This document shows, one piece after another, positions 25,401 to 33,290 of a stretch of 64,000 nucleotides of DNA. The position numbers were made by a program, and so were the translations under genes. Each line of letters opens with the position of its first letter. Position 1 is the stretch's first letter. Under the pieces are notes generated by a model that ran no database searches, was not told the origin of the DNA, and saw only the letters and a program-made list of their open reading frames with translations. This DNA is from Halodesulfovibrio marinisediminis DSM 17456 (lineage in GTDB: Bacteria > Desulfobacterota > Desulfovibrionia > Desulfovibrionales > Desulfovibrionaceae): NCBI RefSeq assembly GCF_900129975.1, contig NZ_FSRG01000005.1, forward strand, positions 434,001 through 498,000. The letters are read 5' to 3'.

Positions 25401-26125
25401 ATTATCTATCAAAACCATTTGGCAAAGAGTCCTTGTATTCAACCATTGCAAGTGCTTTGAATGCTGAAGAAAACGTTGAAGCAACAGTGCGGGATTACTC
25501 AGAAGATTCTAAGCCGTTATCTGTTCCGTATGGTATCTGTACCGAGGTCGCAAAACGTCTTGGAGTAACGCAGGAATCTTTCAACAGACTGTTGAAGCTG
25601 TTTGCTCAGGAGCATGCAGATGCTGTTGAAATGTTGCGTACTGCACGAGAGAATCATGAATATGAGCGATTGATGAAAGTTGCTCATACGCTATCCGGCG
25701 CTGCTTCCAATATCGGTGCAGCACAAAGCGGAGCTATAGCCAAGCAGATTGAAATGCGGGCAGAGCGAGTTGTGAACGGGGAAAGTACTCCGCTTGGTGT
25801 TGATGATCTTATTCTTTCTTTGGAGCGCGAATTAACTCCGCTGCTTGAAGAAGTGGCTGTGAAGAGTGAGCCTGAGACAAATGATGTTGTGGGGACAGAA
25901 GGAACGCCTCTTTCTGCATCACAATTTGCCATAGCAAATGATCTGGCTGTTGCTCTTGAGACCGCCGATCCAGTAAAAATTGAAGAATTATTGCCACAGG
26001 CTGCCGCATTTTTGCCGCAGGCAGATTCGGTGGCACTTGAGTCACTGGTATTCCAGTATGACTATGAAAAAGCACGGGAACATCTGCTTGGGTGCGAGCA
26101 GGTATCCGCGTTTAGTGCTGCATAG
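22436..26125 (+). CDS. Hybrid sensor histidine kinase with periplasmic solute-binding sensor, PAS, receiver and HPt
   Basis: Phosphorelay sensor of 1229 residues. In order: N-terminal membrane helix (5-25); a bacterial family-3 solute-binding domain (about 50-280; GTVRVGIDNDFFPIEA, LDMIAALMRTPSR, GKRVAVVRRYAWHDY); transmembrane helix near 288-310; PAS (about 345-460); coiled coil; HisKA with phospho-His in SISHEIRTPLHG; ATPase domain (NLTSNALKF, DSGIGVP, GTGLGLSICKQL); a degenerate receiver lacking Asp; a full receiver (IAEDTQTNRE, VILMDIQMPEMDG); and a C-terminal HPt with His in AHTLSGAASNIGA. The solute-binding domain would sense a small ligand directly, in the manner of BvgS (inference). 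The sigma-54 response regulator starts 6 bp downstream. AGGAG precedes the ATG. Confidence 0.93.
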   Translation: MRLKMLTLLVCGMLLLGMGAIYKTVLSSLDSRDNTVERLIENKEFVWANFSPEEREWLSKHGTVRVGIDNDFFPIEARTEDGQHVGMTSDYLRILEKLTGLKFEISAVGEWTQVMQNMRKGELDMIAALMRTPSRDDFLNFSAPFIKMPGIIVVRKGDWKDLTLDDLSGKRVAVVRRYAWHDYLEDYYKDIIIDVVENSEEGLQRVAFGQSDALVDYQFSITHQIKKSGVLDLQVGGVVGLTASLSIGISKDLPLLQSILNKALHNITSEEHSAIVGKWVRMEEMDPVSTRAVVLILMCFTFLIGATCIIVLWNLSLKKLVDKKTSELNDELIKRDSVEAALRNSEVRYRRIFENIQDVYFQALPDGRIREVSPSIQQVFGWTQEEALNASIYDFMEPHVIEALKNELRRRGKLEDFAFVFGTGESAMHCSVTGKMLYDTEGKPAEFVGSVRNVTTRVEYEKMLSKANLELESRVEERTRDLKEMNKELQRSKEAADAATQAKSQFLASISHEIRTPLHGIISFAEQVRMLEASPPVRKYLRNILDSSFTLLDIINELLDFSKIEAGHVAVENMPFHLDSTVQRVCNLVLGRAAAKDLEFIVDLPSTVPTKLCGDSGKLQQVMLNLTSNALKFTPPGGTISLSFRYHQISDKNILLQCYVQDSGIGVPSSSMEQLFIPFQQLSAPELQSYGGTGLGLSICKQLVEHMGGEIWAESEQGVGSLFAFSVPFELEDSGCDIWELPQELSNITALIVTKSEQSGSVIRSHFNAINMTSSIAYGVDDAVLKLESGVVKPDVICIGHNIPLAERPERLFEFTSDGEPIPVLMMAAKHGKLVLSSSKLPEHVYLATDILTMRMLLSSLCTMLGAEGAVLADAEMNMMGIADEDRFKGKRILIAEDTQTNREIVTMLLEPTGGLLTFVTNGREAVEAVRKITYDVILMDIQMPEMDGYEAATLITKEQGDAAPPMIALTAHAIKGSRQQAKSAGMNYYLSKPFGKESLYSTIASALNAEENVEATVRDYSEDSKPLSVPYGICTEVAKRLGVTQESFNRLLKLFAQEHADAVEMLRTARENHEYERLMKVAHTLSGAASNIGAAQSGAIAKQIEMRAERVVNGESTPLGVDDLILSLERELTPLLEEVAVKSEPETNDVVGTEGTPLSASQFAIANDLAVALETADPVKIEELLPQAAAFLPQADSVALESLVFQYDYEKAREHLLGCEQVSAFSAA

Positions 26126-26131
26126 ACAAGG

Positions 26132-27928
26132 ATGAGAGACGCTGTGAGAAAAAAACCTTTGATTCTTTTGGTTGACGATAACCCCGTCAACCTCCGTATT
26201 CTTGTAGATAACCTTCAGGAAAAGTATGCGCTGGTTGTTGCAAAAACTGGTGAAAAGGCGCTTGAGCATGCCATCGTTCAACGTCCTGACCTTATCCTGC
26301 TGGATATTGTATTACCGGATATGGATGGCTTTGCTGTTTGTGAACAGCTACAGCAAAAGGATGCGACCTGCAGTATTCCGGTAATATTCATTTCCAGCAT
26401 GCAAGATCCGGAATACAAAACTCGTGCTTTTAGTGTCGGGGGCGTTGACTATGTTACCAAGCCGTTTCATCAGGCAGAGGTGGTAGCAAGGGTGCATACC
26501 CATTTGCTTCTCAAAGGTATGCGTGAACGGCTTGAGGAAAAAAACGTACTTGTAAAGCAGGAATTGAGTGAAAACAAACGTCAGTTAAATACACTGATGG
26601 ATAACTTACCGGGTATTGCCTACCGCAGTGAAGTTGATGCGCAACGCACTATGCAGTTTATGAGTGTTGGCACCTACGAGCTCACTGGCTTTCCTCATAC
26701 GCACTTTACTGAAGGTGGTATGGAACCGTTCATTTCTGTTGTTGTTGAAGAAGACAGGGCAGAGCTTACCGAGCGGTTGCAGGCTGCATTGGCGGCACAG
26801 CTGCGTTTTGAGCATGTTTACCGTATTCAGACTGAGGCAGGTGATTCACGCTGGGTCCGTGAGCAGGCTGTAGGTTTGTATGATGATGACGGTGTACCAT
26901 TTGCAATTGAAGGTTTTATTTCTGACGTTACCGAAAGTAAATTGCAGGAACTGGGCATTTGTGAAGAGAACCGTCTTCTTAAAAGTAAAATGAAGGCGCA
27001 CTACTTCGGTAACATTGTTGGCGATTCAGACCCAATGCAGAACATTTATGAAATGATTCTGAAGGCCGGTGCAACCGATGATAACGTGATCGTGTACGGT
27101 GAGTCTGGTACTGGTAAAGAACTTGTTTCCCGTGCTGTGCATGACAACAGTTCGCGATTTAACCGTAACTATGTTCCAGTTAACTGCGGTGCAATTCCAG
27201 AACAGCTCTTTGAAAGTGAGTTTTTCGGACACAAAAAGGGTGCATTTACCGGTGCGGTTGCAAACCGTAAGGGCTACCTTGAACAGGCTGATGATGGCAC
27301 ACTTTTTCTTGATGAATTAGGCGAAATTAGTCTTATCGGGCAGATAAAATTGCTCCGTGCAATTGAAGGCGGTGGCTTTACTCCTGTTGGCGGTACAGAA
27401 CTTGTACATGCTCGTCCACGTATTGTTGCGGCAACAAACAGGGACTTGATGGAGTTGGTTCAGCAGGGACAGATGCGTAGTGACTTCTACTATCGTATTC
27501 ATGTTGTGCCTATTTACATTCCACCATTACGTGAGCGTAAAGAAGATATCCCGTTGCTTATTGATCATTTCCTCAGGGTGTTGCCTGAGTTGGATAGTCG
27601 TCCGCAGATCACAACAGAAGTACTTAATGCATTCATGGCATATGATTGGCCGGGTAATATCAGAGAAATGCAGAACGCATTGCATCAGTATCTGAACCTT
27701 GGAACTCTGACACTTGGCGGGGAACGCATTATTACAGGTAGTGATAGATCGGGCATGCAAGTGCTTCAGGAACCGCTAGAAACTGCTATGTCCCGTTTTG
27801 AACGTCAGTATATCGTAGATATTCTTAAAGCAAATGACTGGCATCGTTCTCATACAGCCCGCACTTTGCAGGTGGATAGACGAACCTTATTTCGTAAAAT
27901 GAAACAGTACGATATTGATAAGGATTAG
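26132..27928 (+). CDS. Sigma-54-dependent response regulator with PAS domain
   Basis: Enhancer-binding activator of 598 residues. Receiver (9-125) with acidic pocket VDDN, phospho-Asp in LILLDIVLPDMDG and Lys in YVTKPF. PAS domain about 150-265. AAA+ domain about 285-520 with Walker A GESGTGKE, GAFTGA in KKGAFTGAVAN, Walker B GTLFLDELGE and the R-finger region. Fis-type helix-turn-helix at the end (HTARTLQVDRRTLFRKM). GAFTGA is the sigma-54 contact, so the four sigma-54-like promoters around the BMC genes are natural targets. An alternative GTG start four codons later (26144) is possible. A PAS insert between receiver and AAA+ is uncommon. It ends in a strong terminator. Confidence 0.94.
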   Translation: MRDAVRKKPLILLVDDNPVNLRILVDNLQEKYALVVAKTGEKALEHAIVQRPDLILLDIVLPDMDGFAVCEQLQQKDATCSIPVIFISSMQDPEYKTRAFSVGGVDYVTKPFHQAEVVARVHTHLLLKGMRERLEEKNVLVKQELSENKRQLNTLMDNLPGIAYRSEVDAQRTMQFMSVGTYELTGFPHTHFTEGGMEPFISVVVEEDRAELTERLQAALAAQLRFEHVYRIQTEAGDSRWVREQAVGLYDDDGVPFAIEGFISDVTESKLQELGICEENRLLKSKMKAHYFGNIVGDSDPMQNIYEMILKAGATDDNVIVYGESGTGKELVSRAVHDNSSRFNRNYVPVNCGAIPEQLFESEFFGHKKGAFTGAVANRKGYLEQADDGTLFLDELGEISLIGQIKLLRAIEGGGFTPVGGTELVHARPRIVAATNRDLMELVQQGQMRSDFYYRIHVVPIYIPPLRERKEDIPLLIDHFLRVLPELDSRPQITTEVLNAFMAYDWPGNIREMQNALHQYLNLGTLTLGGERIITGSDRSGMQVLQEPLETAMSRFERQYIVDILKANDWHRSHTARTLQVDRRTLFRKMKQYDIDKD

Positions 27929-27961
27929 TTTTCATCAGATGCATTGCTTCGCTTAAGAACT

Positions 27962-28005
27962 AAACCCCTCCTCCACAGAATCCTCTGTTGTGGGAGGGGT
28001 TTTAT
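27962..28005 (+). terminator. Intrinsic terminator of the two-component operon
   Basis: Long stem AAACCCCTCC..GGGAGGGGTTTT with inner pairing CCACAGA/TCTGTTGTGG and a T-rich tail. Confidence 0.88.
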
Positions 28006-28071
28006 TTTGTGGATAGTTAATGAGATTGTAGGTTGAATGAAGCTGATAGCTCGGAACAGACTGCAAAATAG

Positions 28072-28090
28072 TAGCATAGTTACTATGCTA
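28072..28090. promoter_or_regulatory. Operator-like palindrome before hsp20
   Basis: TAGCATAGTTACTATGCTA, a perfect 8-bp dyad with a 3-bp centre, about 20 bp upstream of the -35 box at 28110. Probable binding site of an unknown repressor or activator. Confidence 0.55.
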
Positions 28091-28109
28091 TATAAGTTAA
28101 GTCTGTTTC

Positions 28110-28137
28110 TTGACTTCATTGTAAACCGGTCTATCCT
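28110..28137 (+). promoter_or_regulatory. Sigma-70-type promoter of hsp20
   Basis: TTGACT, 16-bp spacer, TATCCT, about 40 bp before the start codon. No sigma-32 consensus is seen. Confidence 0.55.
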
Positions 28138-28178
28138 GAAAAATAGACAAAAACTAAAAAATGTCCAAGGAGGATGCT

Positions 28179-28778
28179 ATGACTGCTTCTAAGTCTAAAG
28201 AAGGTTCTATGGTCGTTTCTAGGCTGAATCCCTGGAATTGGTTCAAGAGGGAAAGTGAACAAGAGAAAATCCTTCCAGCTAAGCATGCGGAGCGGAGACT
28301 AAGAGGTTATGCTCCTCCGTTTGACCAATTCCATGCCGAGTTTGATCGTATGTTGGATTCAATGTTTTCTGATTTCGGTTTTCTTCCACCTCGTCACATG
28401 GTTGATGTGGCTGACAAGAGGTTGGAGCACGTTATGATAAAACCTAAAATCGACGTATACGGAACTGAAAAAGAGTATGTCATTGAAGCTGATCTTCCCG
28501 GGATTGAGGAAGAGGACTTGTCCATAGAACTCAAGAATGACTTGCTGATTCTCTCCGCGGAAAAGAAGTTTGAAGAGAAGAAGGAAGATAAGGGATATTA
28601 TCGCGTGGAGCGTTCCTATGGATCATTTAGAAGGGTTCTCAATATTCCTGAAGACGCTGATAAAGATAATATTAAGGCAAAGTTGGAACATGGAGTTTTG
28701 TGTATCACTATGCCGAGAGCCAAAAGTCTTGAAAGTAGTGCAAAAAAGATCGCTATTGAAAGCTCTTCCTCAAAGTAA
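28179..28778 (+). CDS. Small heat shock protein, Hsp20/alpha-crystallin family
   Basis: ATP-independent holdase chaperone. The ATG at 28179 is chosen because AAGGAGG lies 5 bp upstream; an earlier ATG at 28161 would include that Shine-Dalgarno. The 199-residue protein has an N-terminal arm of about 85 residues, then the alpha-crystallin domain (about 88-180): PKIDVYGTEKEYVIEADLPG, GYYRVERSYGSFRRVLNIPE and LEHGVLCITMPR, plus a short tail. It stands alone with a dyad operator upstream and a shared terminator with the convergent tetR gene. Confidence 0.93.
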   Translation: MTASKSKEGSMVVSRLNPWNWFKRESEQEKILPAKHAERRLRGYAPPFDQFHAEFDRMLDSMFSDFGFLPPRHMVDVADKRLEHVMIKPKIDVYGTEKEYVIEADLPGIEEEDLSIELKNDLLILSAEKKFEEKKEDKGYYRVERSYGSFRRVLNIPEDADKDNIKAKLEHGVLCITMPRAKSLESSAKKIAIESSSSK

Positions 28779-28796
28779 GAATTATTGATGAATAGA

Positions 28797-28832
28797 AAAA
28801 AAGACTCCGATACAAAACGGAGTCTTTTTTTT
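28797..28832. terminator. Bidirectional terminator between hsp20 and tetR
   Basis: AAAAGACTCCG/CGGAGTCTTTT with an 8-nt loop and T/A tails on both strands; serves both converging genes. Confidence 0.88.
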
Positions 28833-28842
28833 ATGAGTAAAT

Positions 28843-29439
28843 TTATGATGTACTTTTGTTTTTTGTTATTTGAATAGTAATTTCAGTTAGTTCTTCAGCA
28901 AAAGACATGTCCATTGGGGCATGACCTATGAGCAGACGATACCACATGGAGCCAAAAATAAGGTCTGTTAAAATCTCCAGATTTTGTTCAGGGCTAATTT
29001 CTCCACGTTCTACCGCTTGCTGGAAAATAGATAGTAAGACTGAGCGTCGTGTTAACGAAAAATTATTCCTGAACCGTTTGCGAAAGTCTTCATCCTTTTG
29101 GGCATGCGCTATTAAGAAACGCAAATGAGCACCGCCCCAGTCAACGGTTGCTTTCATGGATTGTCTTAAAAATTCATGAAGTGTTTTTTCTAACGATTCA
29201 AATTTAATGACTGGAATATCGGTACCAGCCTGACGCAAGACGACATCTAGCACTATATCTGCCAATGACGGCCACCAGCGATAAATAGTGGGTTTGCCAA
29301 CCTTAGCTCGCTTAGCTATGCCCTCGATAGTAAGTCCGGAACCGCCTTTTTCGTTTAACAGCTCGTGAGTTGCTTTCATTACGGCCTGCTGTGCTTTTTC
29401 ACACCTAGGGCGTCCAATTTTTGTATTTTCCATACGCAT
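28843..29439 (-). CDS. TetR-family transcriptional regulator
   Basis: DNA-binding repressor of 198 residues. The N-terminal helix-turn-helix LTIEGIAKRAKVGKPTIYRWW is of the TetR type and matches the subgroup whose C-terminal ligand domain is TetR_C_16-like. It is divergent from the flavodoxin/ferredoxin gene at 29620, and a palindrome in the shared intergenic region overlaps the -10 region of that gene. It therefore probably represses its neighbour and perhaps itself (inference). Effector unknown. Confidence 0.9.
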   Translation of the reverse strand: MRMENTKIGRPRCEKAQQAVMKATHELLNEKGGSGLTIEGIAKRAKVGKPTIYRWWPSLADIVLDVVLRQAGTDIPVIKFESLEKTLHEFLRQSMKATVDWGGAHLRFLIAHAQKDEDFRKRFRNNFSLTRRSVLLSIFQQAVERGEISPEQNLEILTDLIFGSMWYRLLIGHAPMDMSFAEELTEITIQITKNKSTS

Positions 29440-29475
29440 CCTATAGTTATTCTTGCAAAAAATATTTTGCCATGC

Positions 29476-29516
29476 TTGACATATGTTGGCAAGTTTAATT
29501 ACGTTACGTCACGTAA
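29476..29516 (+). promoter_or_regulatory. Promoter and palindromic operator between tetR and the flavodoxin gene
   Basis: TTGACA at 29476, 17-bp spacer, TTACGT at 29499. The dyad TTACGT-N6-ACGTAA (29499-29516) covers the -10 element, as expected for repression. A wider dyad TTGCCA..TGGCAA also lies at 29468-29492. Confidence 0.55.
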
Positions 29517-29619
29517 AGAAAAATAAATTGTCTTTACAAGGTGTTAGTGCCGAAAAAAAACGACCGAAAAGCGTAAAGACGTTGCAGCAATTTAATGAGC
29601 AATTGTCGAAGGGAATGAA

Positions 29620-30420
29620 ATGGAAATAGATTCTGCAAAAATAGTATATTTTTCCCCAACTGGAACAACGAAAACAGTTGCTCAAGGGATTGTGAAAGGT
29701 ATTAATCCTAGTTCTGTGGATTTGATCGATATAACCACACCGAGCGGAAGAGAACAGTCATTGCAGACTACAGAGAATGAACTGCTTGTGGTGGCGGTTC
29801 CTGTCTACATGGGAAGAGTTCCTGCACTCGTAGTAGAATGGCTTAAGACTATTAAATCCAGTAAGACTCCTGTGGTTTGTGTAGTTGTCTATGGCAACCG
29901 TGTTTATGATGATGCGTTGTTGGAATTGAAAGATATTGTAGAAACATGCGGGTGTATTCCTGTTGGATGCGGTGCTTACATTGGTGAGCATTCATTTTCA
30001 AATGCAGAAACTCCGATTGCCGAAGGGCGTCCCAATAAGGATGATTTGGCGCATGCAGAAGATTTTGGACGCAGTATCAGTAAGAAGTTGGAGGCAGTTT
30101 CATTCTCCTCTCAACTGTCTGACATAGAGGTGCCGGGAGTGCGACCGTATGGCGGTGTGACAACGTTGTGGAATGTAGATTTTATTGCTGTGAATGATTT
30201 ATGCATTCAATGTGGTGTTTGCGCAGAAATATGTCCTGTAGGGGCTATAGCTTCGCAAGACTATACGTTGATTGATCAAGAAAAATGTATCACGTGTTGT
30301 GCCTGTATTAAGAATTGTCCTCAAAGTGCTAGAGCAATAAAGCCAAGTCCAGTTAAGGATGCTTCAATCAGGTTAAATAAGCTTTTTCAAGAACCGAAGC
30401 AGCCGGAAGTGTATCTATAG
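29620..30420 (+). CDS. Flavodoxin/ferredoxin fusion (EFR1 family)
   Basis: Redox protein of 266 residues. The N-terminal flavodoxin-like domain (about 1-160) has the FMN phosphate loop FSPTGTTKTVAQG and AVPVYMGRVPALV. The C-terminal part (about 195-250) has two 4Fe-4S motifs: CIQCGVCAEICPVGAI and CITCCACIKNCPQSAR. Such EFR1-type proteins carry low-potential electrons in anaerobes. Its divergent TetR neighbour and overlapping operator suggest induction by a small molecule, possibly an oxidant or xenobiotic (inference). A terminator follows. Confidence 0.9.
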   Translation: MEIDSAKIVYFSPTGTTKTVAQGIVKGINPSSVDLIDITTPSGREQSLQTTENELLVVAVPVYMGRVPALVVEWLKTIKSSKTPVVCVVVYGNRVYDDALLELKDIVETCGCIPVGCGAYIGEHSFSNAETPIAEGRPNKDDLAHAEDFGRSISKKLEAVSFSSQLSDIEVPGVRPYGGVTTLWNVDFIAVNDLCIQCGVCAEICPVGAIASQDYTLIDQEKCITCCACIKNCPQSARAIKPSPVKDASIRLNKLFQEPKQPEVYL

Positions 30421-30489
30421 TCTGACTGCAAGCAACTTGAGAGAGTGGAATAGCTCGGTGAGTAGCTTGTGGAGGCTAAAGAGTGGAAA

Positions 30490-30526
30490 AAGGACTTACG
30501 ATTTTCGTAAGTCCTTAAGTTTTATT
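30490..30526 (+). terminator. Intrinsic terminator of the flavodoxin/ferredoxin gene
   Basis: Twelve-bp stem AAGGACTTACGA, TTT loop, then a T-rich tail. The core ACTTACGA recurs in the terminator at 32863. Confidence 0.85.
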
Positions 30527-30648
30527 ATTTCAGAGATTTTGCATTATGCATTCAGATTCATAATTAAAGCCAAATCGCTCATAAATGTATGAGCTTGAAC
30601 GGGCGAACCTAACTGTTTGCGCTAAGGGGGAAGCTTGATGTTTTAGAC

Positions 30649-31353
30649 TTAGATTGCGTACCCAGAGAGAAGCAGGATGGTTACAACGCTTTGTTCAACA
30701 ACTGGCGAAAGACCTGGGGTGATCCATACAGTCATTGTAGCTCCGCCAAACATGTTTTCTCCAACTTTTACAACTCCAAGAGTTTTTTTCCCGCTCATTA
30801 CCTTGTAGCCAAGCGGTGAATCGTGCTTTTCCCCTTTTTCATCTTTGTAAACAGATTTAAGCTGGTAGCGCTTGTTGAGAATTTTTGCACCACCACTCAG
30901 TGTAAGATTGGCGTTTACAAGGCTATTAAGTCCTGCCTGTTTAAATATCTCTCTTTTGGTATCTACCTTAGGCATGCTGATACCAATATTACCAATTATC
31001 TTCCCGTTACACTTTACTACTCCAACATAAGGGTTGTGCAGTCGAATTCCGGCATCAGGAAGTGCAAAACCTTGTCTTCTGCTTGTGGCTGTAATTTTCC
31101 ACTTTTGGGCGGCATTAATAGTGAGGGTAATGTTCTGTGCCCCTGTGTGGTATACAACGCCACTTTGGTGTCCGATGCTTTTATATGTGCCTGTGGCAAT
31201 GTTTTTGAGTTCGAAGTCAGAGGCTATGCCAATTCCTGTGTAAGTTAATTCGGCAGTCTTGGCTTTCGGGTGAACTCCATACAAAGGGGTTTTGGACCCC
31301 ATGCAGCCAGTCAGACATAGAACGAGCAGTAAGTTAAAAAGAATTTTTTGCAT
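30649..31353 (-). CDS. Lipoprotein of unknown function
   Basis: 234 residues beginning MQKILFNLLLVLCLTGC, a type II signal peptide with lipobox LTGC, so lipidation at Cys17 and membrane anchoring are expected. The mature part is beta-rich and Gly/Lys-rich with no cysteine or catalytic motif that I recognise. It ends in a hydrophobic segment (VVTILLLSGYAI) that could be a C-terminal strand or membrane-contacting tail. Not assigned to a family. It is monocistronic, separated from its neighbours by more than 150 bp on each side. Confidence 0.8.
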   Translation of the reverse strand: MQKILFNLLLVLCLTGCMGSKTPLYGVHPKAKTAELTYTGIGIASDFELKNIATGTYKSIGHQSGVVYHTGAQNITLTINAAQKWKITATSRRQGFALPDAGIRLHNPYVGVVKCNGKIIGNIGISMPKVDTKREIFKQAGLNSLVNANLTLSGGAKILNKRYQLKSVYKDEKGEKHDSPLGYKVMSGKKTLGVVKVGENMFGGATMTVWITPGLSPVVEQSVVTILLLSGYAI

Positions 31354-31519
31354 TTTTTCCTAGATGGACAGGTGGCTGTATTCGAAGATTGCATTAGTGA
31401 CGAGTTTATACCTGAGGAGCGCAAAAGGACCCTCTGTTCATTTTTCATAATACGATACAAATGTCTTTGGATGCAGATTGGAAGCCTTAGCCTTTGTGGT
31501 AGTTAGGGTCGAGAAAGTA

Positions 31520-32329
31520 TTATGCTGGCAATGTTTGAGCAAGGAACTCCAGCAAAAGTGTATTTACACGTTGTGGTTGCTCTAATGTGCAAATATGTCC
31601 TGCATCAGCCACGATCGTCTGGTTACAATTAAGTTTTTCGGCCATTAAGTGTCCTTCCTGAGGTGGACGAGGCATATCTTGTTCCCCAGTCACTACAAGC
31701 GCTGGAATATTCATCTGTTCCAGTAGGTTGCAACGATCTGGACGACCAAAGATCATGCGTCCTAGTGGCACAATGCTGTTCCTTAAATTTTGCGCTGACA
31801 GAGCTGCTAAGTGTTGGCTCAACGCTGTCGTCAGTGCGGGATCTGGTGTACGTCTGAAAAAGAGCGGTACAATTTGTTCTAATAATGGCAATGGGATAGT
31901 GCCTGCTTGTTCGATGGCATCCATCATAGCAAAATAGCGTTGGTGCGTTACCTCAGGCTCTCGCCCAACAAATGTGTCCATTAACACCAAAGCAGTGCAA
32001 CGCTCCTTGGCTATCGCGGCCAGTTCGGTGCCCCACATACCACCAACAGAGAGACCAATAACCGCAAAATGCGTAATTTTAAGATGGTCCATCAGTGCCA
32101 GGTAGTCTTGAGCCAGATCGGTCAATGTCTGGTGGCCTTCTGGTAAGTCCTCGGAATTACCATGCCCCCATAAGTCTGGCACAATTACTCTATAATATTT
32201 GCTTAATGCCTCAATTTGTGGACGCCACATTTCAGCATCAAACAAATAGCTGTGTCCTAACAACAAGGGAAATCCGTTACCGTGATCTTCATAATGCATA
32301 TTACGATTGTGTAGTTGTAGTTTTGGCAT
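31520..32329 (-). CDS. Alpha/beta hydrolase
   Basis: Soluble esterase-like hydrolase of 269 residues. The oxyanion block LLLGHSYLFD, the nucleophile elbow GLSVGG, the acidic residue in VVTGEQDMPRPP and the His in DAGHICTLEQP form a complete catalytic triad in the order expected of the fold. It resembles 3-oxoadipate enol-lactonase or general hydrolases of the MhpC type; the substrate is not deducible. It is alone in its transcription unit. Confidence 0.88.
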   Translation of the reverse strand: MPKLQLHNRNMHYEDHGNGFPLLLGHSYLFDAEMWRPQIEALSKYYRVIVPDLWGHGNSEDLPEGHQTLTDLAQDYLALMDHLKITHFAVIGLSVGGMWGTELAAIAKERCTALVLMDTFVGREPEVTHQRYFAMMDAIEQAGTIPLPLLEQIVPLFFRRTPDPALTTALSQHLAALSAQNLRNSIVPLGRMIFGRPDRCNLLEQMNIPALVVTGEQDMPRPPQEGHLMAEKLNCNQTIVADAGHICTLEQPQRVNTLLLEFLAQTLPA

Positions 32330-32677
32330 ACATTTCCTTAAATAGTTTTATGAGGAATCAATTTTGATTTAAGTTACCTTAAGCTTTTAGTTAAGGTAGC
32401 TTTTAAATTTATAATAATTTGTTCTGCACTGTAAATGTCAGTACAAAGAATATATTGATGTTTTCCTCTGGGGTCACTTGTGTAACTTGTGTCAGTGTGA
32501 ATGTGAGTAATTCGTTGCTCAATACACATGTGAAATGGTGCATTGTCTAGAAATTAATTATCCCAAAAAGAATAGAAATTTTTTTTAATACAACTTTCTT
32601 ATATTATGCAAAAAAAAAAATCTACTGCTACAGGCCCCAGTCATGATGAGACCTTTGTTAGGAGATGCAGGATATAA
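32330..32677. other. AT-rich intergenic region
   Basis: Very AT-rich with several poly-A/T runs. No supported ORF; it probably contains the promoter of the small ORF at 32678. Confidence 0.4.
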
Positions 32678-32824
32678 ATGGCTTTTACAGGATTTTTTAA
32701 AGAAGTTATTGCGGAATGGTTAGATGCTGCAGATGATTTTAAAAAAGAGTATTCAAGGCGAGGGGGGCTTGAAATTGTAGGAAATATGATTAGCAAGGCT
32801 AGGGGAACGAGGTGTACTGCTTAA
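32678..32824 (+). CDS. Small protein, 48 residues, unknown
   Basis: Starts ATG after AGGAGATGCAGGAT and reads MAFTGFFKEVIAEWLDAADD, then a basic, Gly-containing half (KKEYSRRGGLEIVGNMI). The first half forms an amphipathic helix. An intrinsic terminator stands 39 bp after the stop, which supports a real transcription unit. Family not recognised. Confidence 0.5.
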   Translation: MAFTGFFKEVIAEWLDAADDFKKEYSRRGGLEIVGNMISKARGTRCTA

Positions 32825-32862
32825 GATAGTTTTGTGTGTGGAACGTTGTAGAGATTAGAAAA

Positions 32863-32899
32863 AAGCACTTACGATTTTGTTCGTAAGTGTTTGATTTTT
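32863..32899 (+). terminator. Intrinsic terminator of the small ORF
   Basis: Stem AAGCACTTACGA / TCGTAAGTGTTT with a 6-nt loop and T-rich tail. Core ACTTACGA..TCGTAAGT shared with the terminator at 30490. Confidence 0.8.
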
Positions 32900-33117
32900 G
32901 AGTAGTGCGCAGGGGGTAATGTTTTTTGATTTCGTAGGGATATGAGTATTAGGTTGTAGGCAATCTCACCGTTGGCTCGCAAAGTAATCGGAAGAGTTAG
33001 TCAACCGTTATGGAACCCGATGTCTTGAACCCATGACTGGTTATTTTTAAAGTAGAAGGGTGCTTCTTAGTAGAGATAGCCCAACTACTTTATGCCAGAA
33101 AACGTTATTTTTGACTT

Positions 33118-33252
33118 ATGTCTTTTCAAGGGAAACTTACGAAGGGCATGCTGGAAGTGCATGGAATGAAGTGCCTATACGCTTGCCGTTCAGGTGAGCT
33201 ATGAGGAGCTTCTGAAGAATATTGGTGAGACTGTAGTGCGGGTTAATCAGTA
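33118..33252 (+). pseudogene. Possible decayed coding remnant
   Basis: Two short in-phase stretches that look protein-like but lie in different frames: MSFQGKLTKGMLEVHGMK and, after a frame change, LAVQVSYEELLKNIGETVVR ending in a stop at 33250-33252. This could be the tail of a frameshifted gene. Homology unknown. Confidence 0.25.
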
Positions 33253-33290
33253 GACCATAAAAAAAGTTTTTGCTCTTGGTGGCTGGGAGC

